From: a virus | Reading direction: 5' to 3' (one strand) | DNA: 44,245 bases | IMG/VR virus record: IMGVR_UViG_3300042447_000507 | Location: 1 to 44,245 of that record | In this document: piece after piece, positions 5,653 through 12,754 of the stretch | How positions within the stretch are numbered: position 1 is the stretch's first letter | How the letters are laid out: every line of letters begins with the position of its first letter | Translations under genes and position numbers: made by a program | Notes under the pieces: model-generated | Databases searched by the model: none | Seen by the model: the letters and a program-made list of their open reading frames with translations, nothing else | Told to the model about the DNA's origin: nothing

Positions 5653-5773
5653 CACTCCACTCCTCATCCTCTAGTCCGTCTTGTAATGTATTATCCCATT
5701 CCTGGATTGAAGGAAGGTCCCAATTTAGGTCCCGAAAGGCCGGGTCCTGGTCTAGAGGTATTCTCTTGGTCAT
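5639..5773 (-). CDS. Tiny acidic protein, 44 aa
   Basis: The frame begins MTKRIPLDQDPAFRDLNWDL and ends in an acidic tail (EDEEWSDDEE). The ATG overlaps the TGA of gene 5770-6024 as ATGA, which supports translation. No family is recognised. Confidence 0.6.
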   Translation of the reverse strand: MTKRIPLDQDPAFRDLNWDLPSIQEWDNTLQDGLEDEEWSDDEE

Positions 5774-6024
5774 AGCTTTCTGATTAGATGTTCGACTTCA
5801 TTCCACCACACCTCCTGTTCGTAGGAGTATAACTGAAGATAGTACCGCTCGGTCATTGAGACAACTGTTAGGAACTGCATGTTATGGACAGCCGTCCCTT
5901 CTTCGGACTTCTTCCATATCATCATATCTTCGAAGTTGTCAAATCTTACAACCTCTACTGTCCTCTTCTTTTCATCCTTAAGCACTACTACCCAAGGTTC
6001 CCATTTAATACTTCCGTACGCCAT
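5770..6024 (-). CDS. Hypothetical protein, 84 aa
   Basis: I start at the internal ATG giving MAYGSIKWEPWVVVLKDEKK, because the upstream extension runs through hairpin-forming DNA (6042-6056) and reads as unlikely protein. The product is strand-rich and aromatic (RYYLQLYSYEQEVWWNEVEH). No family is recognised. It is coupled to gene 5639-5773 by an ATGA overlap. Confidence 0.6.
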   Translation of the reverse strand: MAYGSIKWEPWVVVLKDEKKRTVEVVRFDNFEDMMIWKKSEEGTAVHNMQFLTVVSMTERYYLQLYSYEQEVWWNEVEHLIRKL

Positions 6025-6041
6025 TGTTAAGTTTTGATTAC

Positions 6042-6087
6042 AAGCCCTGCGGGCTTTTGATGAGAATGCGCGTGGCACCTTCGGTGC
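6042..6087. terminator. Two GC hairpins between genes
   Basis: AAGCCC/GGGCTT (6042-6056, 3-nt loop) and GCACC/GGTGC (6075-6087, 3-nt loop) lie between genes 6130-6606 and 5770-6024. Neither has a clear T-run on the minus strand; the first has TTTT on the plus strand. They may be terminators or processing signals. Confidence 0.4.
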
Positions 6088-6129
6088 GAGAGAGGGAAAC
6101 GCCCCCTGCTCGCCCCTCGGCCTCCCTGC

Positions 6130-6606
6130 TTACCGGACCCTGCTGTTCCACTTTGGACTGTATTTGTTAATCAAAGCGTATTCCAAGCTCCTGCTTAGTG
6201 AGAGAATAACACCATGCCAGAATAATTTATCCCCCTTTGTGGAATATATCTCAAGCATGTGATCGTTCTCAATCATCTTCTTAAAGATCTTCTTGTTAGT
6301 TCCGCCCATCTTTGCAAAGCGGCCTTTGTCGTATCCTTCAAAGCGTTGCTGTAGAGAGTTAGCTGTATACCCGATGTAAAGAATCTCTTCTCCATCGCAC
6401 ATCATATACACTACATCTTCTTCTTTGGCTAGGTCTGGGTTGAAGTTAAAGATAAGTCTTTTACTTGGGTTAACCTTTCTACCTCTCTTACCTTCTTCAC
6501 CACCCTTCATCCCGGTAGCCATCGTGCCTACCAGTTTAAACTTCTGATCGATAATTGCTTTAATCTTAGACATGCTCATAGAATCTTTCAACAACACCGA
6601 ACGCAT
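6130..6606 (-). CDS. GIY-YIG endonuclease-like protein
   Basis: The C-terminal half holds a recognisable GIY-YIG core: VVYMMCDGEEILYIGYTANSL with the YIG motif, QQRF after it, and a late Glu in SLEYALINKYSPKWN. The family cuts DNA through the Tyr, Arg and Glu residues. The N-terminal part is basic (GGEEGKRGRKVNPSKR) and may bind DNA. The 6606 ATG follows AAGGTT; internal ATGs at 6579 and 6573 would reduce the overlap with gene 6566-6730. It may be a homing-type or repair nuclease. The role is not known. Confidence 0.75.
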   Translation of the reverse strand: MRSVLLKDSMSMSKIKAIIDQKFKLVGTMATGMKGGEEGKRGRKVNPSKRLIFNFNPDLAKEEDVVYMMCDGEEILYIGYTANSLQQRFEGYDKGRFAKMGGTNKKIFKKMIENDHMLEIYSTKGDKLFWHGVILSLSRSLEYALINKYSPKWNSRVR

Positions 6607-6730
6607 AACCTTTCTTACACAACCTCACAGCGTACGCCATTTGAGAAGTCTTGTGAACTACCTCCCACAGCTGCCCGTCTCTTTCGAAACGGACAGGTGG
6701 GGTAGCTTTCTTATCTCTGATCTTACGCAT
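6566..6730 (-). CDS. Small basic hypothetical protein, 54 aa
   Basis: The frame begins MRKIRDKKATPPVRFERDGQ and ends FGVVERFYEHV. It overlaps the end of the DUF932 gene (TATGCGTAA) and the start of the GIY-YIG gene, filling the space between them. No family is recognised. Confidence 0.6.
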   Translation of the reverse strand: MRKIRDKKATPPVRFERDGQLWEVVHKTSQMAYAVRLCKKGYAFGVVERFYEHV

Positions 6731-7544
6731 ACTGCAGAGCAAGTTCGAATAGGTCTTGATTGATCTTCAAGTCTTTCTCGAATGAACGAATCTTACGTAC
6801 CTGGCGTACCTTAGCTCCATTCAATGCTCCTTTGAAGCCTCCTTGGGTGATAGCTTCCTGTACTCGGTTGAAAGTCAACCACAAATCATTTCCTTCGTCT
6901 TGCTTACGGCGGCTAGAAAGAATACCTTCCAACACCTCATCTTCTACTTTAACCTCATCGGTTAGTTCGATACCACGACGTAGTAGGTAAGCCTTCAAAG
7001 CAAAGTCTTTCTGCTGCTCTTCCGTCATCACAACCTCTTTCATCTTGTTGATAACCTCAACCTTCTTAGGTAGCTCCTGCACTGCAGTCTCAATAAGCTT
7101 CTGCAGATCCTCAAACGAGTAACCCATGTGGCGGATCTTAAAGTTAGCAAACTGCTCATCAGCTACTACCAATCCATTGCTGCACACCAGACGATACAGC
7201 CCCATCATAAACTTGAATGATTGAGTACCATCGTGAGAGTTAGTCAGAATGATCTGAGGAAATACATCATCACCTTCTGCACCTTTGATAAGGAGGTTAG
7301 GGTTCTGAAACTTAATCATGTGCTTAGAGAAGATAGAAGTCTTACCTGCACGACCTCGGCGTTGAGCAGCTTGAACTGGCTCCCATCCCATCGTCGTTAA
7401 GTCTTCAATTACTCGGCTAGTAGGTACGTGAACGTACTTGTCTGATACCTGTCGAGTAGGCTTGTCGATGAAGGCAAAAGGAACTACCTTCTTCAACTCT
7501 TCGATTGTCATTACGCGGTCTGCATTGCTGTTTGAAATCATCAT
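6723..7544 (-). CDS. DUF932 family protein
   Basis: The 273-residue product shows the pattern of DUF932 (phage/plasmid-like TIGR03299 group): TSRVIEDLTTMGWEPVQAAQ near the N-terminus, FKFMMGLYRLVCSNGLVV in the middle (about residues 110-127) and IRHMGYS shortly after. Family members occur on phages and plasmids, and their biochemical role is unresolved. The ATG chosen follows the GGTT leader; an ATG 6 bases upstream is also in frame. The promoter lies at 7568-7599. Confidence 0.8.
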   Translation of the reverse strand: MMISNSNADRVMTIEELKKVVPFAFIDKPTRQVSDKYVHVPTSRVIEDLTTMGWEPVQAAQRRGRAGKTSIFSKHMIKFQNPNLLIKGAEGDDVFPQIILTNSHDGTQSFKFMMGLYRLVCSNGLVVADEQFANFKIRHMGYSFEDLQKLIETAVQELPKKVEVINKMKEVVMTEEQQKDFALKAYLLRRGIELTDEVKVEDEVLEGILSSRRKQDEGNDLWLTFNRVQEAITQGGFKGALNGAKVRQVRKIRSFEKDLKINQDLFELALQYA

Positions 7545-7567
7545 AACCATTTTGTTTTTAATTATAC

Positions 7568-7599
7568 TTAAAGATAGGAACTAACTTCGTTGGTTCCAA
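7568..7599 (-). promoter_or_regulatory. Bacteroidota-type promoter for DUF932 gene
   Basis: TTG (7597-7599), 20 nt and TATCTTTA (7569-7576) are present. A GTTGG/CCAAC inverted repeat overlaps the -33. Confidence 0.65.
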
Positions 7600-7604
7600 C
7601 TCTT

Positions 7605-7838
7605 CTAAGTAATAATTCCTAACTTTTTTGCAGTAAGATATCCTACCACCTTACCTTCATCAGTCATGTACTGGTGTTTGGTCTTAGGTAGTCCTTTATT
7701 CTTCTCTTCTAACTCTTCATAGAGACTCTTATGACCCTTACTGTAAGAGGTTTCAGATGTTATAACCCTTCCATTTTCAGACATAAAGTACCTAATGGTA
7801 GTTCCGTCTGAGTGAGTCTTAGATAAGATCTCTTGCAT
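7605..7838 (-). CDS. Hypothetical protein, 77 aa
   Basis: The product begins MQEILSKTHSDGTTIRYFMS and is basic, with a strand-rich first half and a charged helix (LYEELEEKNKGLPKTK). It overlaps gene 7819-8127 by 20 nt and is the last of a run starting at the promoter 8423. No family is recognised. Confidence 0.65.
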   Translation of the reverse strand: MQEILSKTHSDGTTIRYFMSENGRVITSETSYSKGHKSLYEELEEKNKGLPKTKHQYMTDEGKVVGYLTAKKLGIIT

Positions 7839-8127
7839 CTGAAATCTGTTTGATTAACTGATAGGTATCGATTGCATCATCGTACATCTCTTTCTGCTCA
7901 TAGATCTCCAGGCATTTAGATAATGCTTGAGGCCACTCCATAGACGGAAGGCTGATATCAAATGCAGTATCTCCTCCTTCAAAGCTAACTTCAAATAGGT
8001 CGGCATGCCTCTTCTTAGCTTGCACAGCCAGTCGAATACCCTCAGTGATTGCTTCTGTTACTTTGAGATTCTCTCCGGTAAAGAAAGCATCAAACTCTTG
8101 CGGAGATTCAAATACAAATTGTTTCAT
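7819..8127 (-). CDS. Hypothetical protein, 102 aa
   Basis: The product begins MKQFVFESPQEFDAFFTGEN and is alpha/beta, with a helical C-terminus resembling a helical-repeat pair (CLEIYEQKEMYDDAIDTYQL, about residues 73-92). That segment is faintly TPR-like. It overlaps gene 8124-8399 by ATGA. No family is firmly recognised. Confidence 0.65.
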   Translation of the reverse strand: MKQFVFESPQEFDAFFTGENLKVTEAITEGIRLAVQAKKRHADLFEVSFEGGDTAFDISLPSMEWPQALSKCLEIYEQKEMYDDAIDTYQLIKQISDARDLI

Positions 8128-8399
8128 AGCTGTCGGGTAGTATAGTTATTCTGCTTGGTAGCTTGCTTATTAGAGCCGTAGTAATATACCGGTCCTTCGT
8201 ATACATAGGTATGCATAGGTACCCAGGGGTTACCTCGTTCAGTAAACTGAGGCTCGGTAATGCGGCGAGGTCCGTCGTAAGCACGGAAAGTAGCAGCAGT
8301 AACTCGGTACCAGGTTTCGTTATGAAGTTGAATCTCTAATACACCTGCGGTATTGAAGTCAAATCTGATCTTCTCCGTCTGTCCTCTCTTCTCGCTCAT
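8124..8399 (-). CDS. Hypothetical strand-rich protein, 91 aa
   Basis: I start at MSEKRGQTEKIRFDFNTAGV, which follows AAGGTT and the promoter at 8423-8454. The product is rich in strands and aromatics (LEIQLHNETWYRVTAATFRA, YVYEGPVYYYGS), suggesting a small beta fold. It is the first gene of an overlapping run of three. No family is recognised. Confidence 0.65.
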   Translation of the reverse strand: MSEKRGQTEKIRFDFNTAGVLEIQLHNETWYRVTAATFRAYDGPRRITEPQFTERGNPWVPMHTYVYEGPVYYYGSNKQATKQNNYTTRQL

Positions 8400-8580
8400 A
8401 ACCTTTATTTGTTTCTTCTTCACTAAAGATAGTAAAGATGTCTCGATTGAGCAACTTTTCCGACAGCTTTTTATTTTTTTGGTCCTGTTCAAGAAGTTTA
8501 TCAGCGTGCTTCTTTAGTAGGAACTGTTTATTCTTCTCTGAATCTAGCTGAGGTCTTTGTCGCTTCTTAGGTACTTTCAT
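8359..8580 (-). CDS. Small basic protein overlapping a promoter
   Basis: The 73-residue frame begins MKVPKKRQRPQLDSEKNKQF and is highly charged and helical. Its ATG overlaps the TGA of the HNH-like gene (ATGA), which supports it. Its 3' part runs through the promoter at 8423-8454 and 41 nt into gene 8124-8399. If real, promoter and coding sequence share DNA. Confidence 0.5.
   Translation of the reverse strand: MKVPKKRQRPQLDSEKNKQFLLKKHADKLLEQDQKNKKLSEKLLNRDIFTIFSEEETNKGYEREERTDGEDQI
8423..8454 (-). promoter_or_regulatory. Bacteroidota-type promoter for gene 8124-8399
   Basis: TTG (8452-8454), 20 nt and TATCTTTAG (8423-8431) are present, located inside the frame 8359-8580. Confidence 0.65.
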
Positions 8581-9224
8581 TGCCGAGATATAAATTCCTC
8601 ACCAGGTTTTTTATTATCTTCCCACAGTCCTAACTCCTTTAGGTGATCGATATGTGCTTGATCGATCTCCCAATCATAGTCTTTTACTTGCAGCTCTACA
8701 TAATCCTCCATCTGTTCTACCTGATCATCGGAAATAGGAGAAGCAGCATAGAGAAAGGAGCAGTTATAACAAAGTAGCTCGATGTTATCTCGATGGTAGT
8801 TATGTTTATTCTTATCTTTGAAAGTAAGAATGAGAGGTACTTTACCGTCAAGCAATCTAGCTTCTCCAAAGTCACATCTATTACACTGCTCGGCTAGGTA
8901 CCCTTCTGAAATTAGAGCTGCCTTGATCTTAGCTGGCTTAAAATGTTCTACTGGGAACGTTCCGTCTAAGATCTCTTTCAAAGGAGCTTGTTTAGCTCTT
9001 CCTGTTAGAAACTTGGGAACTCCTTTACCGGCTTGATTGAGATGTGTCTCAAAAAGCGTCCTTCCATCTTCTGCCTTGAAGAGGTTGGCGTACTTTTTGT
9101 AATGAGGAAAGGAGCAGTGAAGGTATCGAGCGGCAGCCTTATTGGATTTAGTCATCCGGATTGCACGCTCGATATCCTCTCTGAGGAGTATCTTACTCGG
9201 TCTCCCTCTCTTTCTTTCCTCCAC
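8577..9224 (-). CDS. Degenerate HNH-like protein with AT-hook
   Basis: The 215-residue protein starts with an AT-hook-like KRGRPSK, then a helical segment (IERAIRMTKSNKAAARYLHC) like a helix-turn-helix. The C-terminal half has CNRC and CYNC pairs around ILTFKDKNKHNYHRDNIELL, the layout of an HNH treble-clef domain. The positions normally held by the catalytic His pair read TF, and the final His is Ser, so cutting activity is doubtful. It may act as a DNA-binding protein. It is coupled by overlap to the genes on both sides. Confidence 0.65.
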   Translation of the reverse strand: MEERKRGRPSKILLREDIERAIRMTKSNKAAARYLHCSFPHYKKYANLFKAEDGRTLFETHLNQAGKGVPKFLTGRAKQAPLKEILDGTFPVEHFKPAKIKAALISEGYLAEQCNRCDFGEARLLDGKVPLILTFKDKNKHNYHRDNIELLCYNCSFLYAASPISDDQVEQMEDYVELQVKDYDWEIDQAHIDHLKELGLWEDNKKPGEEFISRQ

Positions 9225-9616
9225 TATTCTTCCTCCTCTTCTTCTTCTGAGTCTTCAATTACTTCATCTGGATCTTCTAGAAGTTTTACATCTTCTTCAT
9301 CATCCAAAAACTTCTCTGCTTTCTCTTTCAATGCACGAGTATCATCAGCAACCAGAGTTTGATCGTAGTTTTGAATCTCAGGCATCTCTTCTGCTAGACG
9401 ATCCACACCTAACTCTATAGCTACTACCTTGCGGTAGGTTTCTTCGTCAAGAATTTCAATCTCATTGTAAGTATGATCTCCTTCTCCTAAAGTGAGAATA
9501 CGACCTCGTTTCGCTCCTACAGTAGAGTGATTAATACAAGTCTTAGTTTCAGGCAGAGCCTTAACACGCAAGGGATTAATCTCATCCCCACACACAGTAC
9601 AGAACCTTTTATCCAT
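9224..9616 (-). CDS. DksA/TraR-type zinc-finger protein with acidic tail
   Basis: The N-terminus carries FCTVCGDEINPLRVKALP followed by TKTCINHS: Cys6, Cys9, Cys27 and His30. This matches the zinc finger of DksA/TraR proteins, which bind RNA polymerase through its secondary channel. Here the finger is at the N-terminus and the usual long coiled coil before it is absent. The C-terminus is extremely acidic (EDSEEEEEEE). A role in host polymerase control is an inference. The promoter with terminator is at 9633-9667. The leader lacks the GGTT motif. Confidence 0.65.
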   Translation of the reverse strand: MDKRFCTVCGDEINPLRVKALPETKTCINHSTVGAKRGRILTLGEGDHTYNEIEILDEETYRKVVAIELGVDRLAEEMPEIQNYDQTLVADDTRALKEKAEKFLDDEEDVKLLEDPDEVIEDSEEEEEEE

Positions 9617-9632
9617 GTTTTTATTTATTTAC

Positions 9633-9664
9633 CTAAAGATAGCAAGAAGTTGGTTAGGATCCAA
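9633..9664 (-). promoter_or_regulatory. Promoter with embedded terminator, for DksA-like gene
   Basis: TTG (9662-9664), 20 nt and TATCTTTAG (9633-9641) are present. The TTG is part of the hairpin at 9647-9667. Confidence 0.7.
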
Positions 9665-9667
9665 CTT
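9647..9667 (-). terminator. 7-bp terminator hairpin overlapping a promoter
   Basis: AAGTTGG and CCAACTT pair around a 7-nt loop, followed by CTTGCTAT on the minus strand. It starts directly after the stop codon of gene 9668-10072. Confidence 0.6.
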
Positions 9668-10072
9668 TTATTTAAATTTCTGAATAGCTTCCCAAACATC
9701 TTCTGGGGTGCGGAATGCAATCTTCTGCTCTTTTTTACCAACAGTTACTGAGATGCATCCATCCCATTCTTCTTTTTCGTTGTAGTCGATTTCATTCAAG
9801 TACAGCTCGATTAGAAAAACTTGTTCCCTGTTAAAGGTCATTCTCATTAAGTTGTGGATAACTCTAAAGAACTTATCTTCGTAAGCTGCAATATCCATTC
9901 CAATTTCGGAAGCTACAAAGTCTGTTCGATCGTCGATTTCTTTTAACAGCTTAAGTATTTCTATAAATAATTCTTTATGCATAGCTTCTTTATTTCGAGG
10001 TACCTCTTTTATTCGGTACTTCAAAGGTAACTGTTCTTTTAGTATTCGTCTAAGTATTTCCTTAGGATTCAT
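9668..10072 (-). CDS. Hypothetical protein, 134 aa
   Basis: The product is largely helical with a basic start (MNPKEILRRILKEQLPLKYR) and an acidic middle. A C-terminal segment FRTPEDVWEAIQKFK forms a likely final helix. No motif or membrane segment is seen. It is coupled to gene 10069-10224 by ATGA. No family is recognised. Confidence 0.7.
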   Translation of the reverse strand: MNPKEILRRILKEQLPLKYRIKEVPRNKEAMHKELFIEILKLLKEIDDRTDFVASEIGMDIAAYEDKFFRVIHNLMRMTFNREQVFLIELYLNEIDYNEKEEWDGCISVTVGKKEQKIAFRTPEDVWEAIQKFK

Positions 10073-10224
10073 CTAGTGACTTTAAATAGGCTTAAGAAGC
10101 TCTTAAGCGGTAAATGTTTTCTTTCTGCAAAGTACCTAGCAGCAGCAAGGCGGTTAAATGTAAAAGTAGATCCAATAGCCTCCTGGCTACTATCTGTTCG
10201 ACTGTAGAAAGAGAATCTTTTCAT
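10069..10224 (-). CDS. Small basic protein, 51 aa
   Basis: The frame begins MKRFSFYSRTDSSQEAIGST and continues with NRLAAARYFAERKHLPLK, a basic helical end. Its TGA overlaps the next ATG. No family is recognised. Confidence 0.6.
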   Translation of the reverse strand: MKRFSFYSRTDSSQEAIGSTFTFNRLAAARYFAERKHLPLKSFLSLFKVTR

Positions 10225-10238
10225 AAAAGTAAGTTAGG

Positions 10239-10580
10239 TTAAGCTCCAGTTCCTAATGCTTGACGGATAATTTTATCTACATATTCGATGTAGATGAAGA
10301 AGCCTACGATTGATTTGTCTTTAAGCTCTCTGTCTCTCTCTACTTGCATACCGTACTGCTTAAGACCTGTATCAAGCTTTTCAGCTAATGCCATTGCAAT
10401 TTCATTCTGCTCGGTAGGATTGATAGGAGACATATCAGCAGGAATGAATTGTACTTTGATTCCTTTTTTGTTTGGATCTTCGTTAACACCCACCTTAAGT
10501 ACAAACTGCTTACCCTTAAAGTTTACTTTAGTGGCTTCAGCAATTACGTTTTGGATTTCTTTTAAGAGTAGCTCTTTCAT
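10239..10580 (-). CDS. Hypothetical protein, 113 aa
   Basis: The product begins MKELLLKEIQNVIAEATKVN and has an alpha/beta pattern (KQFVLKVGVNEDPNKKGIKV, IVGFFIYIEYVDKIIRQALG). The leader is only about 3 nt between the -7 element and the ATG, so the mRNA may be leaderless. No family is recognised. Confidence 0.7.
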   Translation of the reverse strand: MKELLLKEIQNVIAEATKVNFKGKQFVLKVGVNEDPNKKGIKVQFIPADMSPINPTEQNEIAMALAEKLDTGLKQYGMQVERDRELKDKSIVGFFIYIEYVDKIIRQALGTGA

Positions 10581-10583
10581 GCT

Positions 10584-10615
10584 TTAAATATAAGAAGAAG
10601 TTAGTTTCGATCCAA
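10584..10615 (-). promoter_or_regulatory. Promoter giving a near-leaderless transcript
   Basis: TTG (10613-10615), 20 nt and TATATTTAA (10584-10592) are present. The ATG of gene 10239-10580 starts 3 nt after the -7 element. The element overlaps the 3' end of gene 10601-10735. Confidence 0.6.
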
Positions 10616-10735
10616 CTGATCGTCGTCCTTTTTATAAATAGGACCTACTTTTTTCTTCTTATTTGTCTTGATCGGCTGGTAAGGACGTGCTTCTTCCTGG
10701 TAGCGGTCTAGATCTTGCAAATGAATCTTGCCCAT
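10601..10735 (-). CDS. Small basic protein, 44 aa
   Basis: The frame begins MGKIHLQDLDRYQEEARPYQ and has a lysine-rich middle (KTNKKKKVGPIYKK). It sits just below the glycosyltransferase operon (4 nt gap). No family is recognised. Confidence 0.55.
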   Translation of the reverse strand: MGKIHLQDLDRYQEEARPYQPIKTNKKKKVGPIYKKDDDQLDRN

Positions 10736-10739
10736 TTGT

Positions 10740-11918
10740 CTATAAGTTAATTAAACTATTCTGATATTCGTTCATCTTACTAATTTCTAAAGACATACTA
10801 CTTACGGTATATGTACCTGGGTTTCCATTCATTTGGATAATCTCCGGTAACTGTTGCAGTACTTGAAAGTCATATTCAGTAAAAGTATTTTTATCCACAG
10901 TTAGTATGATTTCATTTTGTAAGGTATCGAACGGAGTTGTTTTGATTTTCTCTGCAAGATTATATTGAGTGTTATGCTGTTCTTTATCCAAGTAGTGAGT
11001 AGTTAGTACCTGCATCTCATCATCGATCAGAATTGTTGAACACCAGGGTTCAAGAAGCTCTAATAATTCACTGGTACAATTTGTGACTTTAATACCAATG
11101 TCGTACTTAGGAGATACAATTGGTTTCATCATACTATCATGTTTTACAAAATGTCCCCACTTCCGAATAAAATTACGAGTAGATCTCATATTTTGAGCTT
11201 CCCACTCGCTACTATTTTTACCTGGAGTTGTCAAGGTAGGATTAAACCTAGACCCTCTGCAGGTCATATGGTATACGTGTCCTTCCCAAGTCTGCACAAA
11301 TTTAACTCCGTCTAGGTGAAAGCGGTTAAAAATATCGGAGTCTTCTTTTGATTGCGGAGCATATAAAGGGTCGTGTCCTCCAATCTTCTGGAAGTCTTTG
11401 CGGTAGAAAGCCCAGGGAGCAAAAACACCTTCTGTAGCTTGCTGCACCTCTAGCTTACTATACCAGTTTAAGAAAGCCTCTTCGTTAAACTCTTCAGGCT
11501 CAGTACCAAAGTTAGCTAAAACCTTTTCTGGTCCTGGAGGGTGTAGTGGTGGCTCAATTCGAGTTAGAGATACAATTACACCTGGCTTAATATGTTTCTC
11601 AATAGCAGAAATAGCACCTGGACATAAGTACATATCAGCATGGTAGATCATCGCTACATCTGCAGTTGCTACATTATTAATTAAACGGTCGTATAAAATA
11701 GTATGCCCTAATCTTTCCGGACCTTGGTTACGAATCCATTTAAAGTTAGGATCTTTTTTCTCCGTCTCTACACACCATGCCCACGTTCCGTCTGTACTAG
11801 CATCGTCAGCTACACAAATTTCAATCTCGTGCTCTCCTTGATTTTTTCTAATTGATTCATAAGACCACTTAAGGTACTTAAGATTATTACGGCTTGGCTG
11901 TATTAAGCTAATTTTCAT
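10740..11918 (-). CDS. Glycosyltransferase family 2-like
   Basis: The N-terminus shows a GT-A fold: ISLIQPSRNNLKYL, then CVADDASTDGTW (about residues 35-46, nucleotide-sugar binding) and IYHADMYL (DxD-like metal site, here HAD). GGHDPLYAPQSKEDSDIFNR resembles the acceptor/catalytic region. About 130 C-terminal residues have no recognised domain. GT2 enzymes transfer a sugar from an NDP-sugar with inversion. The paralogue at 15311-16216 shares the GGxDPLxAP segment. It is the last gene of the overlapping operon. Confidence 0.85.
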   Translation of the reverse strand: MKISLIQPSRNNLKYLKWSYESIRKNQGEHEIEICVADDASTDGTWAWCVETEKKDPNFKWIRNQGPERLGHTILYDRLINNVATADVAMIYHADMYLCPGAISAIEKHIKPGVIVSLTRIEPPLHPPGPEKVLANFGTEPEEFNEEAFLNWYSKLEVQQATEGVFAPWAFYRKDFQKIGGHDPLYAPQSKEDSDIFNRFHLDGVKFVQTWEGHVYHMTCRGSRFNPTLTTPGKNSSEWEAQNMRSTRNFIRKWGHFVKHDSMMKPIVSPKYDIGIKVTNCTSELLELLEPWCSTILIDDEMQVLTTHYLDKEQHNTQYNLAEKIKTTPFDTLQNEIILTVDKNTFTEYDFQVLQQLPEIIQMNGNPGTYTVSSMSLEISKMNEYQNSLINL

Positions 11919-12754
11919 TTAATAACTTCTTTTAGGTAATCTGTAAGGTTGCGGGTAGGTTTCCATCCTAGAACTTCTCTAGCAGTATTATCTGTATTCA
12001 GGGTAGTTAAGGCTTCGCCTGGGCGTGCTGGGAAATACTCGGCAGTCTGTTGGAACATTTGTAGTACTTCGTTTACAGAGTAATTTTTACCTCTTCCCAG
12101 CTCAAATTCGTATCCGTAAGTCTGCTTGTACATAACTAGTGTTAGAGCATCAACAATATCATCGACGTGTGTGAAGTCTCTGCGTTGTTCTCCATCGCCA
12201 TAAATTACGAACTTCTCTTGCTTGTACCAACTATTAATCCATCTACCAATTAAAGTTGTATAACCTCCTTCTGTTAATTGATTAGGTCCGTAAACGTTGT
12301 AAAACCTCGCAATTGAAGCTTTTAGTTGGTAGTGTTGCTGGTATAGTTTGATTATATCTTCTCCTAAATCTTTTGAAAAAGTGTAAGGATTTTTGTACCT
12401 TCCACTATGCTTAGAAGATGAACCTGCATACACAACGGGTACTCCTGATTTAGCACACCAATCTACTAACCTCATTGTACCTAGTGCATTAACTTCAAAA
12501 TAGTCTTGAGGCTTTTCAAATGAAGGTTGAATACGAGCAATGGCAGCCATATGGAAAACAAACTCAGGCTTGATCCAATCGTAGCTGGTGATATTTCTGA
12601 TATCATAGTTCAGGTACTCTGCTCCGTCTTGGTGATTGCTCTCCAGGCCAGTGCTGTAATTATCAATAGAAACTACTTCATGACCTTCTTCAAGAAGTCT
12701 CTTGATTAAATTTGTACCAACAAATCCTGCTCCTCCTGTTACTAAAACTTTCAT
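11915..12754 (-). CDS. NAD-dependent sugar epimerase/dehydratase
   Basis: The protein is an extended short-chain dehydrogenase: GGAGFVG Rossmann motif at residues 7-13, AGSSS and YTFSK (catalytic Tyr and Lys) in the middle, RFYNVYGPNQ and YGDGEQRRDFTHVDDI typical of GalE/RmlB relatives. At 279 residues it is slightly short. It likely epimerises or dehydrates an NDP-sugar for the adjacent transferases. The exact substrate cannot be read from the sequence. Confidence 0.88.
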   Translation of the reverse strand: MKVLVTGGAGFVGTNLIKRLLEEGHEVVSIDNYSTGLESNHQDGAEYLNYDIRNITSYDWIKPEFVFHMAAIARIQPSFEKPQDYFEVNALGTMRLVDWCAKSGVPVVYAGSSSKHSGRYKNPYTFSKDLGEDIIKLYQQHYQLKASIARFYNVYGPNQLTEGGYTTLIGRWINSWYKQEKFVIYGDGEQRRDFTHVDDIVDALTLVMYKQTYGYEFELGRGKNYSVNEVLQMFQQTAEYFPARPGEALTTLNTDNTAREVLGWKPTRNLTDYLKEVIK

